Shown in pieces: positions 1 to 10,287 of a stretch of 64,000 bases of DNA (position 1 is its first letter; each line of letters opens with the position of its first letter). A program made the translations under genes and the position numbers. Location: assembly GCA_037501455.1 (NCBI GenBank), contig CM074862.1, positions 65,069,501-65,133,500 of the forward strand, written 5' to 3'. This stretch comes from Lantana camara (Eukaryota; Streptophyta; Magnoliopsida; Lamiales; Verbenaceae). The notes beneath the pieces were generated by a model that did not search any database, was not told the origin of the DNA, and saw only the letters and a list, made by a program, of their open reading frames with translations.

Positions 1-579
1 ACATATAAGTACCGATACAGCAGAGTTCAAAATATCGGTAACAGAGTAGCAGAAAGAGTATAACAAAGATACTCAAGTATTCAGAAACAAAAGTAATGCA
101 ACCATAAAACATATACAGGACGCAAAAGAAAGTAATACTAAGTCCTGACTGAAACAAAAATGACAATCTAGAGCTTCAAGATACCTCTAGACTGCGGCTG
201 CAAGACCTGAAACCACTAGGCAAGAAAACGGGAGAGGTATTAGTCAAAAGGACTAAGTGAGGGAATACTTTAAAGAAAGTACTGAATGATAAAGAACTTG
301 AAGTAAAGTTCGAAACTGTTAAATGCAAAGCTTTAAAGAAGAACTCGAAACAAGTTCGATTGATAAAACTCTTTGAATGTGATGCTGTAAAAGAATGCAC
401 GTTAAAAACATTTTCATGAATGCTATCACACGCGCACACATATGCTGTTGATGGTTCATAGTTCTTTCATAAAACGGGATAAGGGTAAAGTGAACTTTTT
501 CAGATATGAACCATCCTTTATGAAACAGAATTTTGCCCGCAAGCTAGGCTCCTCCAACCTTACTCCAGAAAAACATGAT

Positions 580-745
580 TCGGTAGAGCATCGGACCAGG
601 ATCAACGATAATTCCACGTTTAGTAAAGTATCGGACCAAGATCAACAATAACCCCACATATAGTAGAGCATCGGACCAAGGTCAACAACAACTCCGCACA
701 TAGTAGACTATCGGACCAAGGTCAACAACAACTCTTACCAACGCA
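580..745. repeat. 40-bp tandem repeat, four copies
   Basis: The word TCGGACCA recurs at 591, 631, 671 and 711, exactly 40 bp apart. Each is followed by a GATCAAC or GGTCAAC block and ends in a TAGTA-type block. The copies differ at several positions, so the repeat is not recent. It lies inside the T1 LTR. Confidence 0.9.
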
Positions 746-1054
746 TACAAACATGCACCATCCTCCACCGGTTGTCACTTCGGGTAGCTAGCCCTAGGCG
801 ACATGTAAACATGTATTTGCTGTCCGTTCCCAGACAGATTGTCCTGACTTAACAAACCTCCTGTTAAAAGTCGGTGTCAATTGTCTAAGTGTGGCGGCCG
901 GTATTGGTGATGTCGTTGGCGCTCACCTCCCGAGCATCACCTCCACACATAACCGCCGGGCCCAAACTGTAAACTGTATGCTTGCATTTAAGATTTAGCA
1001 GTGACCAGAGTACCACTCCAGTATGCTAACAATAACATGTGAAACTGTAACTGT

Positions 1055-1137
1055 AACATATGATGCTATCTATAAAACATATGATTCTGTCTGAAAACAT
1101 GTGATTCTGTCTGTAAACATGTGATTCTGTCTGTAAA
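1055..1137. repeat. 20-bp tandem repeat, about four copies
   Basis: The unit AACATGTGATTCTGTCTGTA is repeated, with two near-perfect copies, one copy with two changes and a more degenerate copy to the left. It lies inside the T1 LTR and has no evident function. Confidence 0.85.
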
Positions 1138-1919
1138 CTGTACTTTGAAAACATATGCAAAACATGTAACTGTCTTTGAACAAGAATGCAGAACTTTGGA
1201 AAACATGTACTATTGATCAAGGTATACTATTAAAGTATGAATGATCCTTTCAAGAGAATGTCCCGATAAAAGGGATAGTTCAAAACGAGGTTTAGCTTTG
1301 AATTTCAAAACTTATGATACGATAGTATAATCGTGGTTCCAGTTGGAAAACATTTATAACTTCACCTCACCTAATAGTAACAAAAGGCAGGTAGACAGAT
1401 TATGCGGTGCCCTGGGGATCCCAGAGCTCAACTTTAACTCCTGTAGGTGGTGTACTAGAGTGAGCTTAAGAACTAAGACCCACTACTAACCAAGATGCAT
1501 ACGAAATGCATGAAACAAATGAACAAGGAACATGTAAATAACATGTAACACAAGAGAGTAATACCATTTAAGGTATTCAAGAAAGGTAACACACAAAGGA
1601 ATACGTCAAAGTGAGTTACTCTTAACGTTAGACTATGATCTTACTATAACCGAGTAAGCTTTAGTCAAATTATGAATCCTATCGCAAACCTTAGGTTAAG
1701 AAACAAGTCCACGAAAGAAAACACATTTTGAAAACACATTTTAGACCCTGGATATGGAAACCCTAGGTGCAAATGTCTATTAAGAAAGCACAAGTTTTAA
1801 TTCATTTTTACTATTCAAAAGCACTATTCAAAAGTACTATTCAAGATTACTATTCCAGATTACTATTCATATGTTACTATTCACATGTCGGGTCAAAGGG
1901 TCGGGTCAAACCCTTACTA

Positions 1920-2003
1920 TACACACACCCACACACACACGGTACACACACACACCATGCACGAACACACACACACACACGGCATGCACACACACACACA
2001 CCC
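1920..2003. repeat. CA-rich microsatellite
   Basis: Interrupted (CA)n runs inside the T1 LTR. The apparent Thr/His-rich ORF here is a product of the microsatellite and not a gene. Confidence 0.9.
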
Positions 2004-3885
2004 TAATTAAACTATGATCTTGATTATAACCTATAGTTTCAAGTTCATATAATCAAGTGTGATCTAGGTTAAAGGTATAACCTATAGTTAAGAGATCCAA
2101 TTAAGGCATAAGATCAAGTTATGAAACACTATTCTATCTTAGGTTATAACATGTGACACTATTAAAGTGTATAACATGATCAAGGCACTAATCCAATAAT
2201 CCATAACATACCATAAGCTCAAATCATAATTCAAGAGTCATATAACAATGTGACAACATGTGACAACATATCTCATGTCATATCATATCATATATCATGA
2301 ACCTTTGGGCATGTAACATGTAACAATTTAATTCCAATATCAACATGTAACAAGTTGTGACATAATTAATTGTAAATCACTAATCCATTAGCTAGCATGC
2401 ATGAACATAATTCAAATTCCATAATCATGCATCAATTCTCATAATATAACAATCATATCACATGATCATAGCATATACTAGAGCAATTCATAACATATTC
2501 AAGCATATACTAAACAATTAAAACATATAAACAACTATCAAAACATATCATGAAAACTATATAATAAATGCATAAAATAAAATCCTATATGGCTTAGGGA
2601 AGACCCTAAGACCCAACCTAAACATAATATAAACATACCATAACATAAAAACATAAACTAAACTAACATAACATAAACTAAAGCATAAAATAAAACAAAC
2701 CTAACTCTAGAGGGGGGGAGTGCCGACGGCAAGAGGGGGAGGAGAGGGAGAGAAAGGGTGTTGTTAACACAACATTGAGCAAGGATTCAAATGCCTCTTG
2801 GCCTCTATTTATAGTTGAAGAGAAGCCCCTCACCTTGGAAATAAAATGTGAAGAAGGGTAGGAGAGCAAAATTTGGATAGATTCTCTTGGAAGCTTTAGG
2901 CATGTTGAAGCTAAAATGGGACTGCTGGGGGTATTTCTGTAATTTCGTCCCCCAAGACTCAAGGATAAGTGGCTGGAAGTTTAACCATTTCGACGGCAAG
3001 AAAATTAGCTTCGAAACGCATATTCATTCGTCGAAATCGGATTTACCGTTTGAAAGATACATTAGTTTTAGTGAATAAAAGTTTTGAGCTCGAAACTCAA
3101 CACGAGTGAAAAACGACTTTCTAGAATGATTTTCAAGTCCGGATTGTTTCCAAAATTCAAGAAATAAATCGAGAAGCATTTTGAGTCCAAAATCGACTAT
3201 AAAACGTTTTACCGTTAAAAAGTTGAAAACGTAGAGTGAATAGTGAATTCTCACGTACGAACGTACGCTTCAAAATTTCAAGCTAGGGTTTGAATCAAGA
3301 GTTATAAAACATCTCAAAAATCTTGAAATAGCTCAAGTAGTGTAAATCCAGAGAGAAAACATTTTCCGAATGAAAACCGTTCGAAAAAGGAATAGTGAAC
3401 TAGGGTTTTCGAAAACGTTTTCAATAAAACAAAGTTCCAGAATAGATTTCCAAGCCAAGAATAATATCAAAAGACTCATCTCGACTCAAGGATCGATTCG
3501 ACTGCAACTTGGGTAGAAAAAGGTATCAGAATCAAAAGCTCATTTTCTGATGAATAGTTACTTTGGTCGGTAAGTTCCAAAAATACCCTTATGGTTCAAG
3601 AAAGACTTTCTGAGCTCGGAAAACAAGTTCAAACAATTAGGAAACATGTGTGATGAACCTCTAGGGTTCGAGTGGCAATATGAACAAGGTAGGCTCGGGT
3701 TATGAATAGTAAACTGTATCAAAGGTCAAGAATTCCCCCTTAAAACATGTCAGATCATATACGAGCACAAAGTTCATGTAAGAATGCAATGCACGATGAT
3801 TCAAAAACTTGGATCACGGTCTATAAACGCTTTACCGATGCCCTCAACTTACAGTTTTCATCCAGGCCCTGTTTTGGGCTGTCAC

Positions 3886-4308
3886 ATTAATGATGCTTGA
3901 ATGATCACAAAACTCACAATTATGAAGCTTGAAAGATGAAATCTTCCCCCACTTTGGCAAGGGTTTTGATCGGTTGGCTTGGGAGCAAGAACAAGAATGT
4001 ATGTAATGTTTGTATGACTGAAAGAAAGGGATGGAACGTAATATGCTGCTTTGTATGTAGAAGAAATGACAAATTTGCTATTGAGTCCTCCAAATTAATA
4101 AGTTATGCAAGTGAGCCCCCAAACTTTTGAAATGTAAACTATTAAGTCCATGCAATTAGGTCCTCAAAGTTTCATGAAATGATCAAATATGGTCACAACG
4201 AAATTAAGTCAATTCGGGAAATTAATTCTCGTTGCAAGCAAGTTCAATTTATGCAATAAATATCAATTTGATATGAATTCGCAAAATACTTAATATTAAA
4301 TAACGTAC

Positions 4309-4350
<42 letters not shown>

Positions 4351-4485
4351 AACAATAAAATAAAGGAGATAACATTTAACACATTTAAAATAAAATCAAC
4401 TATATAAACACATAAAATAGTTATTTTGTGCAATTTGGTAAACAATTACGTCATACATGTACGGCCGAATTATCAGGGCGTCACA
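3886..4485 (-). mobile_element. Remnant of the 3' LTR of gypsy element G1
   Basis: This 600-bp stretch matches 19875-20494 in the complete G1 5' LTR with roughly 2 percent substitutions by eye. It ends in GGGCGTCACA, the same terminus as the other LTR, directly next to a polypurine tract. Its other part was displaced beyond the left edge by the T1 insertion. A (TA)n tract of different length in the two LTRs is the main length difference. Confidence 0.88.
4312..4348. repeat. (TA)n microsatellite
   Basis: About 18 TA units inside the G1 3' LTR. The same site in the 5' LTR (20293-20355) is longer, showing slippage since insertion. Confidence 0.95.
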
Positions 4486-4500
4486 ACCTCTCCCCCTTAA
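4486..4500 (-). promoter_or_regulatory. Polypurine tract of G1
   Basis: On the minus strand this reads TTAAGGGGGAGAGGT and ends exactly at the LTR start (TGTGACGCCC). This is the expected site of plus-strand DNA priming for a gypsy element. Confidence 0.85.
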
Positions 4501-4518
4501 AAGAATCCGTCCTCGGAT

Positions 4519-6153
4519 TCATTGATCGCTCGGAAACAATTCGGGATGAAATCTCTTCATCTTATCCTCCATCTCCCACGTAGCCTCTTCCGTTTTATCA
4601 CTTCTCCATAAGACTTTAACTAGTGGGATCTGCCGATTTCGAAGTTCTTGAAATTTACGATCCAATATCTTAATCGGCTTCTGAACGAAGGTGAGATTAG
4701 GCTCAATTTCTACTTCTTCAACGGGTATAACTTCCGACTCATCCGGATAATATTTCCGAAGCTGTGAAACATGAAATACATTATGAATTCCAGTCAAACT
4801 CAGGGGTAGGTCCAAACGGTAGGCCGTATCTCCAATTTTCTCCAAAATCTCATACAGTCCTAGATACCGAGGATTCAATTTCCCTCCTTTTCCAATCCTC
4901 GAAAATCCCTTACGAGGTGAGGCTTTCAAGAATACCCTATCACCAACCTCAAACTTAAGATCTTTCCTTCGGTGATCGGCATAGCTTTTCTGTCTGTCCT
5001 GGGCTGCTTTCATCCGTTGTCTGATTATTTGGACCTTATCAATTGCCTCTTGCACGGCCTTAGAGGGTTTTTCCTTTTTCTCTCCTCGTCTCACCCCCTC
5101 TTGCTTCGTCCAATTCCATTCTTCCAAATCAAAGAACAACGGTGACCTGCATTTCCATCCGTAGAGAGCCTCATATGGAGCCATTTCTATCGATGCTTGA
5201 AAGCTGTTGTTATAGGCGAATTCAATCAAAGGCAATTGTTCGTTCCACGAACTCGAAAAATCCAATGCACATGCTCTTAACATATCCTCCAAATATTTGA
5301 TTAATCTCTTTGATTACCCGTTTGTGTGAGGATGGAAAGCTGTGCTGAATTGAAGCCTTGTGCCCAGATTCCTTTGCAATTCTTGCCAAAATCTAGAAGT
5401 AAACCTCGGATCCCGATCTGATACAATGCTAACCAGTACCCCATGAAGTCGAACAATTTCATCCTCATACTTCTTAGCTAACTTACTCACCTTATCCGAC
5501 ATCCGAATAGCCAGAAAATATGCCGATTTCGTTAATCGATCCACTATTACCCAAATTCCATCCAAACCACCTTTCACTCGTGGAAGACCCTTAACGAAAT
5601 CCATCGCCACTTGCTGCCATTTCCATTCTGGAATAGGTAACGATTGAAGTAGCCCCGATGGCTTCTGATGCTCTGCTTTCACCACTTGGAAAGTCAAACA
5701 ATGTCTCACGAAATTGATCACATCCCGCTTAAGTCCATTCCACCAATAAAATTTCTTTAAATCCTTATACATCTTATTTCCCCCGGGATGTATCGAATAC
5801 CCTGATCGATGAGCTTCTTCCAATATCAACCGTCTCAACTCTTCCGGAACCACAACTTTGTTCTTAAACCTTAGAAGTCCAGTATCATCAAATCCGAACG
5901 GACTCTCTGAATCATTTCTTGCTTTCTGCAATAACCTCTGAACCTCGGAATCCACTCTCTGAGCTTCAAACAATCTCTGCTGAAGATCCGGTTGAACGGT
6001 AATATTCCGAATACTAGCTCTTAGCTTAAAAGATCCAGATTCATCCATAGTTTCCACTTTAACACCCGACACGCTAGCCTTCCTACTAAGTGCATCCGTG
6101 ACCATGTTGGCCTTTCCTGGATGGCATCGAATCGTACACTTATAATCCGCGAA
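4519..6153 (-). pseudogene. G1 pol copy 2, 3' part: end of RNase H, integrase, chromodomain-like tail
   Basis: Read on the minus strand, the frame enters at the N1 target duplication (GCGAA) with DYKCTIRCHPGKAN from the end of RNase H. It continues through the integrase zinc-binding region, core and C-terminal domain. The tail (PIKILDRKFQELRNRQIP, then WEMEDKMKRFHPELF) resembles the chromodomain end of Tekay/Del-type chromoviruses. Damage is visible. In the HHCC region the second cysteine motif reads HCLTFQ, so the last cysteine has become phenylalanine. A stop replaces Gln just after HPHTNG (about 5312), and the next residues read SKRL where the family has SER, so the catalytic glutamate is lost. 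The enzyme would normally insert the cDNA into chromatin; this copy cannot. It is the continuation of the block ending at 12888, separated by N1. Confidence 0.9.
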
Positions 6154-6176
6154 TGTAGCACCCGGAACGCCGAGAT

Positions 6177-6255
6177 GCCACACCCCCGCACCATAAGTCT
6201 AGCTCACACATGAAATGGGTAGCCCATATGTGAACCGGACTCATGGCGAACGGGT
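6177..6255 (-). other. Conserved LTR-terminal stem-loop, N1 3' LTR copy
   Basis: On the minus strand CACCCGTTCGC and GTGCGGGGGTG enclose an inner stem CATGAGTC / GACTTATG. The other LTR families in the window have the same layout with different but still complementary stem bases. The twin copy is at about 10312-10389. In genomic RNA it would lie a few tens of nucleotides upstream of the primer binding site. Confidence 0.6.
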
Positions 6256-6894
6256 GACAACAAAACTCAAAAGCTAGGCGGGTACCCTCAAATACTACCA
6301 ATAAACAATTCAGAGCAATAAAAGTGGAAGCAATAGCAATCAATACTTTTAGGTACCATATTTACATATTTATTTATAGATACCAACATTTATATATATC
6401 AATACAATATCATCTCCAAGTATAAATCCAAAACAAGCTACAAAATAACTAGTATCAATACAAGAACAAAGTATGGAGGTGAAGTGCTAGACCCGAATAA
6501 AAGACACGAGACTCTAATTCCCGCCTAGCACGAACCTGCAAAAACTGAAAAGTTGAGGTGTCAGTCCAACATGGACTGAGCGAGGGGTTTAAAAATAAAT
6601 AATAGCTCAATTACCATGCAAGCCATAATCTCGGGTAAGGGTTTATAAAATAGAGACAATATAAGTTCAATATTAAGATAGATCTCGCCCGAGATTACAA
6701 CTAATCCATTCAATCAATATAAACCTTATCAGTTCAATTCAATTCACTCAGTGGCCCGGCGAGTGAGGGCAATCTCCAACCTTACTCCAATTAGTGAACA
6801 ATACCATCTTTAGGTTTTATTTCAATAATTATCATACAATCATTAGTGCACACTTAACATTTTCACGAACTCCTTCTTCCTCCAGTGATGGTGG

Positions 6895-7085
6895 GATTGC
6901 AAGGCCCAACCATCCATGAACGGTGTACGTCGGGAACATGACTCCCACGCACGGGATTTCTTCCTCCACCAAACCTCCTGGTGGATTCAGAGGTGATCCC
7001 AAAAATTGGTGAGGATAGTGCAAGAGTTACCCGTCAGCCCTTGCTTTCCCGGTTGGCTCAATACACTAGCCTCGGGCCCATGTGA
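6895..7085 (-). other. Conserved block shared by several gypsy LTR families
   Basis: On the minus strand the block starts GGGCCCGAGG, runs through TTGAGCCAACCGGGAAAGC and GGGCTGACGG, and contains CCACCAGGAGGTTTGGTGG, a stem CCACCA / TGGTGG with an AGGTT-type loop. Closely similar blocks occur at 56158-56400, 57318-57535 and 18590-18840. Small ORFs across it share a LNPPGGLVEE-type peptide, but this follows from nucleotide conservation and I do not call it a gene. Confidence 0.6.
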
Positions 7086-7353
7086 ACACGATATACTTAC
7101 TCGCCAAAACCCGATCAATCACGATAACACGATTATTCATTAGATCACGAAATCATTTGCAATCGGTAGAGATTGTGGAAATGTACATGTTGTGGGAAAA
7201 CTGGAATATCTTAAATTCTAGAAGTGGGAATTGAGTTTTGTTTGTTGGATATGAAAGTATACACATAGACCTTTCCAACGCTATATGGCACGTTTTCTAA
7301 TTCAAACCGAGGTGAAAATGGCGTTCGTTCGAAGTTGGACAAAATACAGGAAA

Positions 7354-7483
7354 GTGACACGCCCGTGTCACCAATTCAAGGCAAACCGTGACACCCCCGT
7401 GTCACGGTACAGAAAATCCCAACTCTCCAACATGCACCCCCGTGTCACCCAACACAAAGCAAAGATGACACGGGCGTGTCATC
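7354..7483. repeat. Palindrome cluster with GTGACACG/CGTGTCAC half-sites
   Basis: Perfect or near-perfect palindromes GTGACACGCCCGTGTCAC (7354-7371), CCGTGACACC...GTGTCACGG (7386-7407) and GATGACACGGGCGTGTCATC (7464-7483), plus an isolated half-site near 7441. The cluster is repeated in the other N1 LTR (11884-12013). It may be a DNA-binding site or form RNA hairpins. Confidence 0.85.
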
Positions 7484-8357
7484 TGTGCGTGACAGAAAAA
7501 CAGGGCAAAAACAGGGGTTTCCATGCACAAACCAACTCCAAACCAACATAATCCAAACTCCAACCATAACAAATGTTGAAACACCTCATATATACATCAT
7601 ACTTCAAGTATTCATCATTTCATCCAACAAATAAACATCTAAGCATCAAGAATTCCTCATGAAAACCCCAAAAATATACATGCTTTCCAAACTTCACATA
7701 ACTTCATGTTTTATGCAAGAAATGAAGGGAATATGAGCTAAACATGCTTCTAATCATGAACACACATGAAAGCATCAAGCTAACATCAAACCCTACTCAT
7801 ATAGTCAATCAATAGATTCAATCCATTCTCATGTTATACCTTGAAATGAAAAAAGAATGAGATGAGGATGAAGAGATGAAGATGTTGATGCTTCTAGCTT
7901 CAAAGTTCCTCAAAATAACTTGGATGATGAGATGAATTCTTCTCCTTCTCTTGAGGTGTAAATATCGATCCTCACTAGGTGTGTGTGTGTTCTCTTGTAT
8001 GAAAATGTATGTATGAGCAAGTGATGGAAGAGATGCATATATGATATATAATATCATCCACTAACATAACAAATGTACCCAATTTGCAAACAAGTCCCTA
8101 TGTTATTTAAATGAATGCAATCAAGTATCATCTCTAACAATTAGACATTTACTTCCAGTTCATGAAATGCAATTAAGTCCATAAATTTAATGAAATGTTC
8201 AATTAAAGTCACGTAAGACACTTAAGCACATTATCACTTAATTCACAAATTTCACATTAAGGATAATTCATATAAAGCATGAACTTATAATACATATAAT
8301 ATTATGAAATGTAGATAAATCTTCACATAATGTGTAAATTGAAAACGGGGTGTTACA

Positions 8358-8380
8358 ATTCTCTCCCCCTTAAGAGGACC
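8358..8380 (-). promoter_or_regulatory. Polypurine tract of N1
   Basis: The minus strand reads CCTCTTAAGGGGGAGAGAAT and ends at the start of the 3' LTR (TGTAACACCCC). It is preceded by a CTGGGGACCAGGTCC block that recurs just before the X-type 3' LTR at 52722, suggesting shared ancestry of the 3' regions. Confidence 0.85.
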
Positions 8381-8423
8381 TGGTCCCCAGGTCCATACTC
8401 AAGTTCTAAATCTCTAAAGCAAG

Positions 8424-8745
8424 CGGTGAGAGAGCCCCGTCTCTCAAACAAGCAAGGAGAGTACCCCGACTCTCACAAAAGCAAGGAGAGTACCCCGACT
8501 CTCACCAAAGCAAGAATTACAAGAGAACCCCGTCTCTTAAACACGCCAAAAGAGAACCCCGTCTCTTAAACACGCCAAAAGAGAACCCCGTCTCTTAAAC
8601 ACGCCAAAAGAGAACCCCGTCTCTTAAACACGCCAAAAGAGAACCCCGTCTCTTAAACACGAAATGAAAGAACCCCGTCTCGCAACAAGAAATTAGAGAA
8701 CCCCATCTCTCAACAAGAAATGAGAGAACCCCGTCTCTCACACAC
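8424..8745 (-). repeat. Eleven-copy hairpin repeat array in the N1 3' region
   Basis: The array has eleven copies of a short inverted repeat of the form GAGA-N-CCCCG-N-CTCT, beginning near 8429, 8457, 8486, 8522, 8550, 8579, 8608, 8637, 8668, 8695 and 8722. The five central copies form a 29-bp tandem repeat with the spacer TAAACACGCCAAA. In RNA from the minus strand each would fold as a GAGAGAC / TTCTCTC-type stem around GGGG. It lies between the gag stop and the polypurine tract. Confidence 0.9.
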
Positions 8746-8872
8746 ACGCCAAAACAACGATTCAAGAAGGCAAATTGTAGAAACGTTCACGTATATGTCA
8801 CATAAAGCAGGTAGCATCACGTTAATCACATAACTAATGCTTTTACACAACTAAAATTGCAACTAATAAGAA

Positions 8873-10075
8873 TTAAATACAATAGCAATAGATTTCATGA
8901 TGCACGTGATATGCATGGTTAGGGTACCGTTCACCGTTGATTATGCCATAAATATAGTTGATACCTTCGGCTACCACATTCGGATGAGCATTCATATTGT
9001 GCACCTCTCTCTCCAGAGCATATGCACGAGCCTGAACAAGTGGCCTCTGTCCCCCGGCAGACAACTCTCGTCGCTTCGGACACGTGTCTACTAGGTGCTC
9101 ATTGCTTCCACAGCGCAGACATAGATTCAAACATTTCCTACAAGCCTCATAAGTATGTGTATCACGTCCGCAATAGGTGCAAAGAGGTTTTCCCGAAGAT
9201 GATGTTGAAGTTGGTACACTTGGAGCTTTCGAGGCCGATCCTATTGATTGAGCCTTTTTCTGAGATCCTTCCTGAGGTGGCGAGGATTGATAAGAAATAG
9301 GCCTCTTTCCATTATTAGAATTTTGTCCGGAGTGAGGTACAGGCCTTCTCGCATTCACCGAGTCTTCAACTTTCAAAGCTTTCGTGGTAGCCTTGACCCA
9401 AGTACTCGTGTTAACCGCTTCCAAGGCTCTCTGTATGTCCGGTCGGAGTCCTTGTACGAACTGCATAGCTTTGTGAAAATCATCACTCGCTATATTGGGT
9501 GCATAGCGAGATAACCTTTCATACTCTGAAATATACTCGGCCACAGACCTCGATCCTTGCTTCAATTCGGTAAATTCTCTCAACCTTCGAGTACGTGATG
9601 AGGGAGGGATGAACTTGTTCTTAAATTCTCTTGTAAATATTTCCCAATTAATCTCCTCTCCAGTTGCCTCCAATACAATCCGCATGCTTTCCCACCAAGA
9701 GTAGGCTTCCCCTTGTATTAAAGTGATGGTGCATCGAGCCTTCTCTCGGGACTCACATGGAATGAGCTCCCATATCCTCTCTACCTCTTTCAGCCACATT
9801 TCCGCCTGTATATCATTTCCCTTGAAGAACTTGGGAGGTCTTTGATTCTGAAACTCCCTAAGTATAACAGAAAGCGGTGCCTCAGGCGGTACAACAGGTG
9901 CAGGTGGTGCTGGAGGTGCCGGTGGTACATAATCTCGTAGCCTTTGATCTATAATATTGATAACTGAGTTAACAAAGGCCTCTGCCGGCGGTGGTTGTGG
10001 AGGTGCAGGTGTAGGAGTACGATCACGATGATGACGTCGTCCTGGAGATCGATCATGATGTCTTCGTGGAGGCAT
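8873..10075 (-). CDS. gag: N1 Gag protein (capsid/nucleocapsid), intact, without pol
   Basis: Gag assembles the virus-like particle in the cytoplasm and binds the element RNA. I chose the MPPRR start (ATG at 10075) because G1 gag has the matching MPPHR start in the same context; an upstream in-frame ATG at 10120 is possible. The product is about 400 residues. A basic start and a Pro-rich stretch (about residues 20-70) are followed by a retrotransposon gag domain (about 75-200, with WLKEVERIWELIP and EAYSWWES). A Ser/Gln-rich linker leads to two CCHC knuckles, CTYCGRDTHTYEAC (about 298) and CLRCGSNEHLVDTC (about 318). The first two thirds are very close to G1 Gag. After the knuckles, where protease begins in G1, the frame continues into an unrelated tail ending in EIYCYCI. 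No frameshift or stop interrupts it, unlike G1. It was probably mobilised with enzymes supplied by a G1-type element. Confidence 0.9.
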   Translation of the reverse strand: MPPRRHHDRSPGRRHHRDRTPTPAPPQPPPAEAFVNSVINIIDQRLRDYVPPAPPAPPAPVVPPEAPLSVILREFQNQRPPKFFKGNDIQAEMWLKEVERIWELIPCESREKARCTITLIQGEAYSWWESMRIVLEATGEEINWEIFTREFKNKFIPPSSRTRRLREFTELKQGSRSVAEYISEYERLSRYAPNIASDDFHKAMQFVQGLRPDIQRALEAVNTSTWVKATTKALKVEDSVNARRPVPHSGQNSNNGKRPISYQSSPPQEGSQKKAQSIGSASKAPSVPTSTSSSGKPLCTYCGRDTHTYEACRKCLNLCLRCGSNEHLVDTCPKRRELSAGGQRPLVQARAYALEREVHNMNAHPNVVAEGINYIYGIINGERYPNHAYHVHHEIYCYCI

Positions 10076-10268
10076 CCTGTCAATAAACACTAAAATGCGT
10101 GCTATTTTTAGTCTATGCATGTTAATGCAAATAATTCAATCAGAATTCAAAATTTAAATCAATTAAGCACAAATGAGAGGTATATATGCAACACATTGTC
10201 AAGTAGTCCCTAAGCCGTACGACCTAGACTCACAAAACACAACACTAGAACCACGATTTTGCAACCGG

Positions 10269-10280
10269 GCTCTGATACCA
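10269..10280 (-). promoter_or_regulatory. N1 primer binding site, initiator tRNA-Met type
   Basis: The minus strand reads TGGTATCAGAGC, the standard plant site complementary to the 3' end of initiator tRNA-Met. It starts 7 nt after the 5' LTR (TCTTAAG spacer). Confidence 0.95.
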
Positions 10281-10287
10281 CTTAAGA

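Larger units (their letters stand above)
1..3885 (-). mobile_element. Partial long LTR (T1), right end only, inserted in the G1 3' LTR
   Basis: The right boundary is sharp. The plus strand ends in CTGTCACA at 3885, so on the minus strand the LTR begins TGTGACAGCCC, a typical plant gypsy LTR start. Immediately to the right the sequence returns to G1 LTR (TGATCACAAAACTCAC, also at about 19878). No coding domain is present across nearly 3.9 kb, as expected of the very long non-coding LTRs of chromovirus-type gypsy elements. A block at about 760-965 resembles the conserved block of the other gypsy LTRs in the window (GGGCCC followed by a GAGCGCCAACG-type segment on the minus strand). The left end, the target duplication and whether this is a solo LTR or part of a full element lie outside the window. 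Confidence 0.7.
6154..8357 (-). mobile_element. N1 3' LTR, 2204 bp, with internal deletion
   Basis: Nearly identical to the other N1 LTR except for loss of 396 bp at about 7183, where TGG joins directly to AAATGTAC. The longer LTR has TGG at both edges of the missing part, so the loss probably used this microhomology. It contains the palindrome cluster at 7354-7483, a conserved gypsy-LTR block at about 6895-7085 and the terminal stem-loop at 6177-6255. Confidence 0.95.

Noticed and set aside
1767..2006. Thr/His-rich ORF
   Set aside because: Translation of a CA microsatellite.
3936..4130. 64-residue ORF repeated at 19911-20105
   Set aside because: Both copies are LTR sequence of G1; the similarity reflects the two LTRs and the ORF has no known domain.
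6832..7023. Small protein with LNPPGGLVEE-type peptide, also readable in the X LTR at 56124-56423
   Set aside because: The peptide match follows from near-identical nucleotides in a conserved LTR block; starts and ends differ and there is no sign of codon-level selection.
8521..8668. CRISPR-like array of regularly spaced repeats
   Set aside because: The 29-bp units are directly tandem with identical spacers, sit in the 3' region of a plant LTR element and have no cas genes. They are a hairpin tandem repeat.
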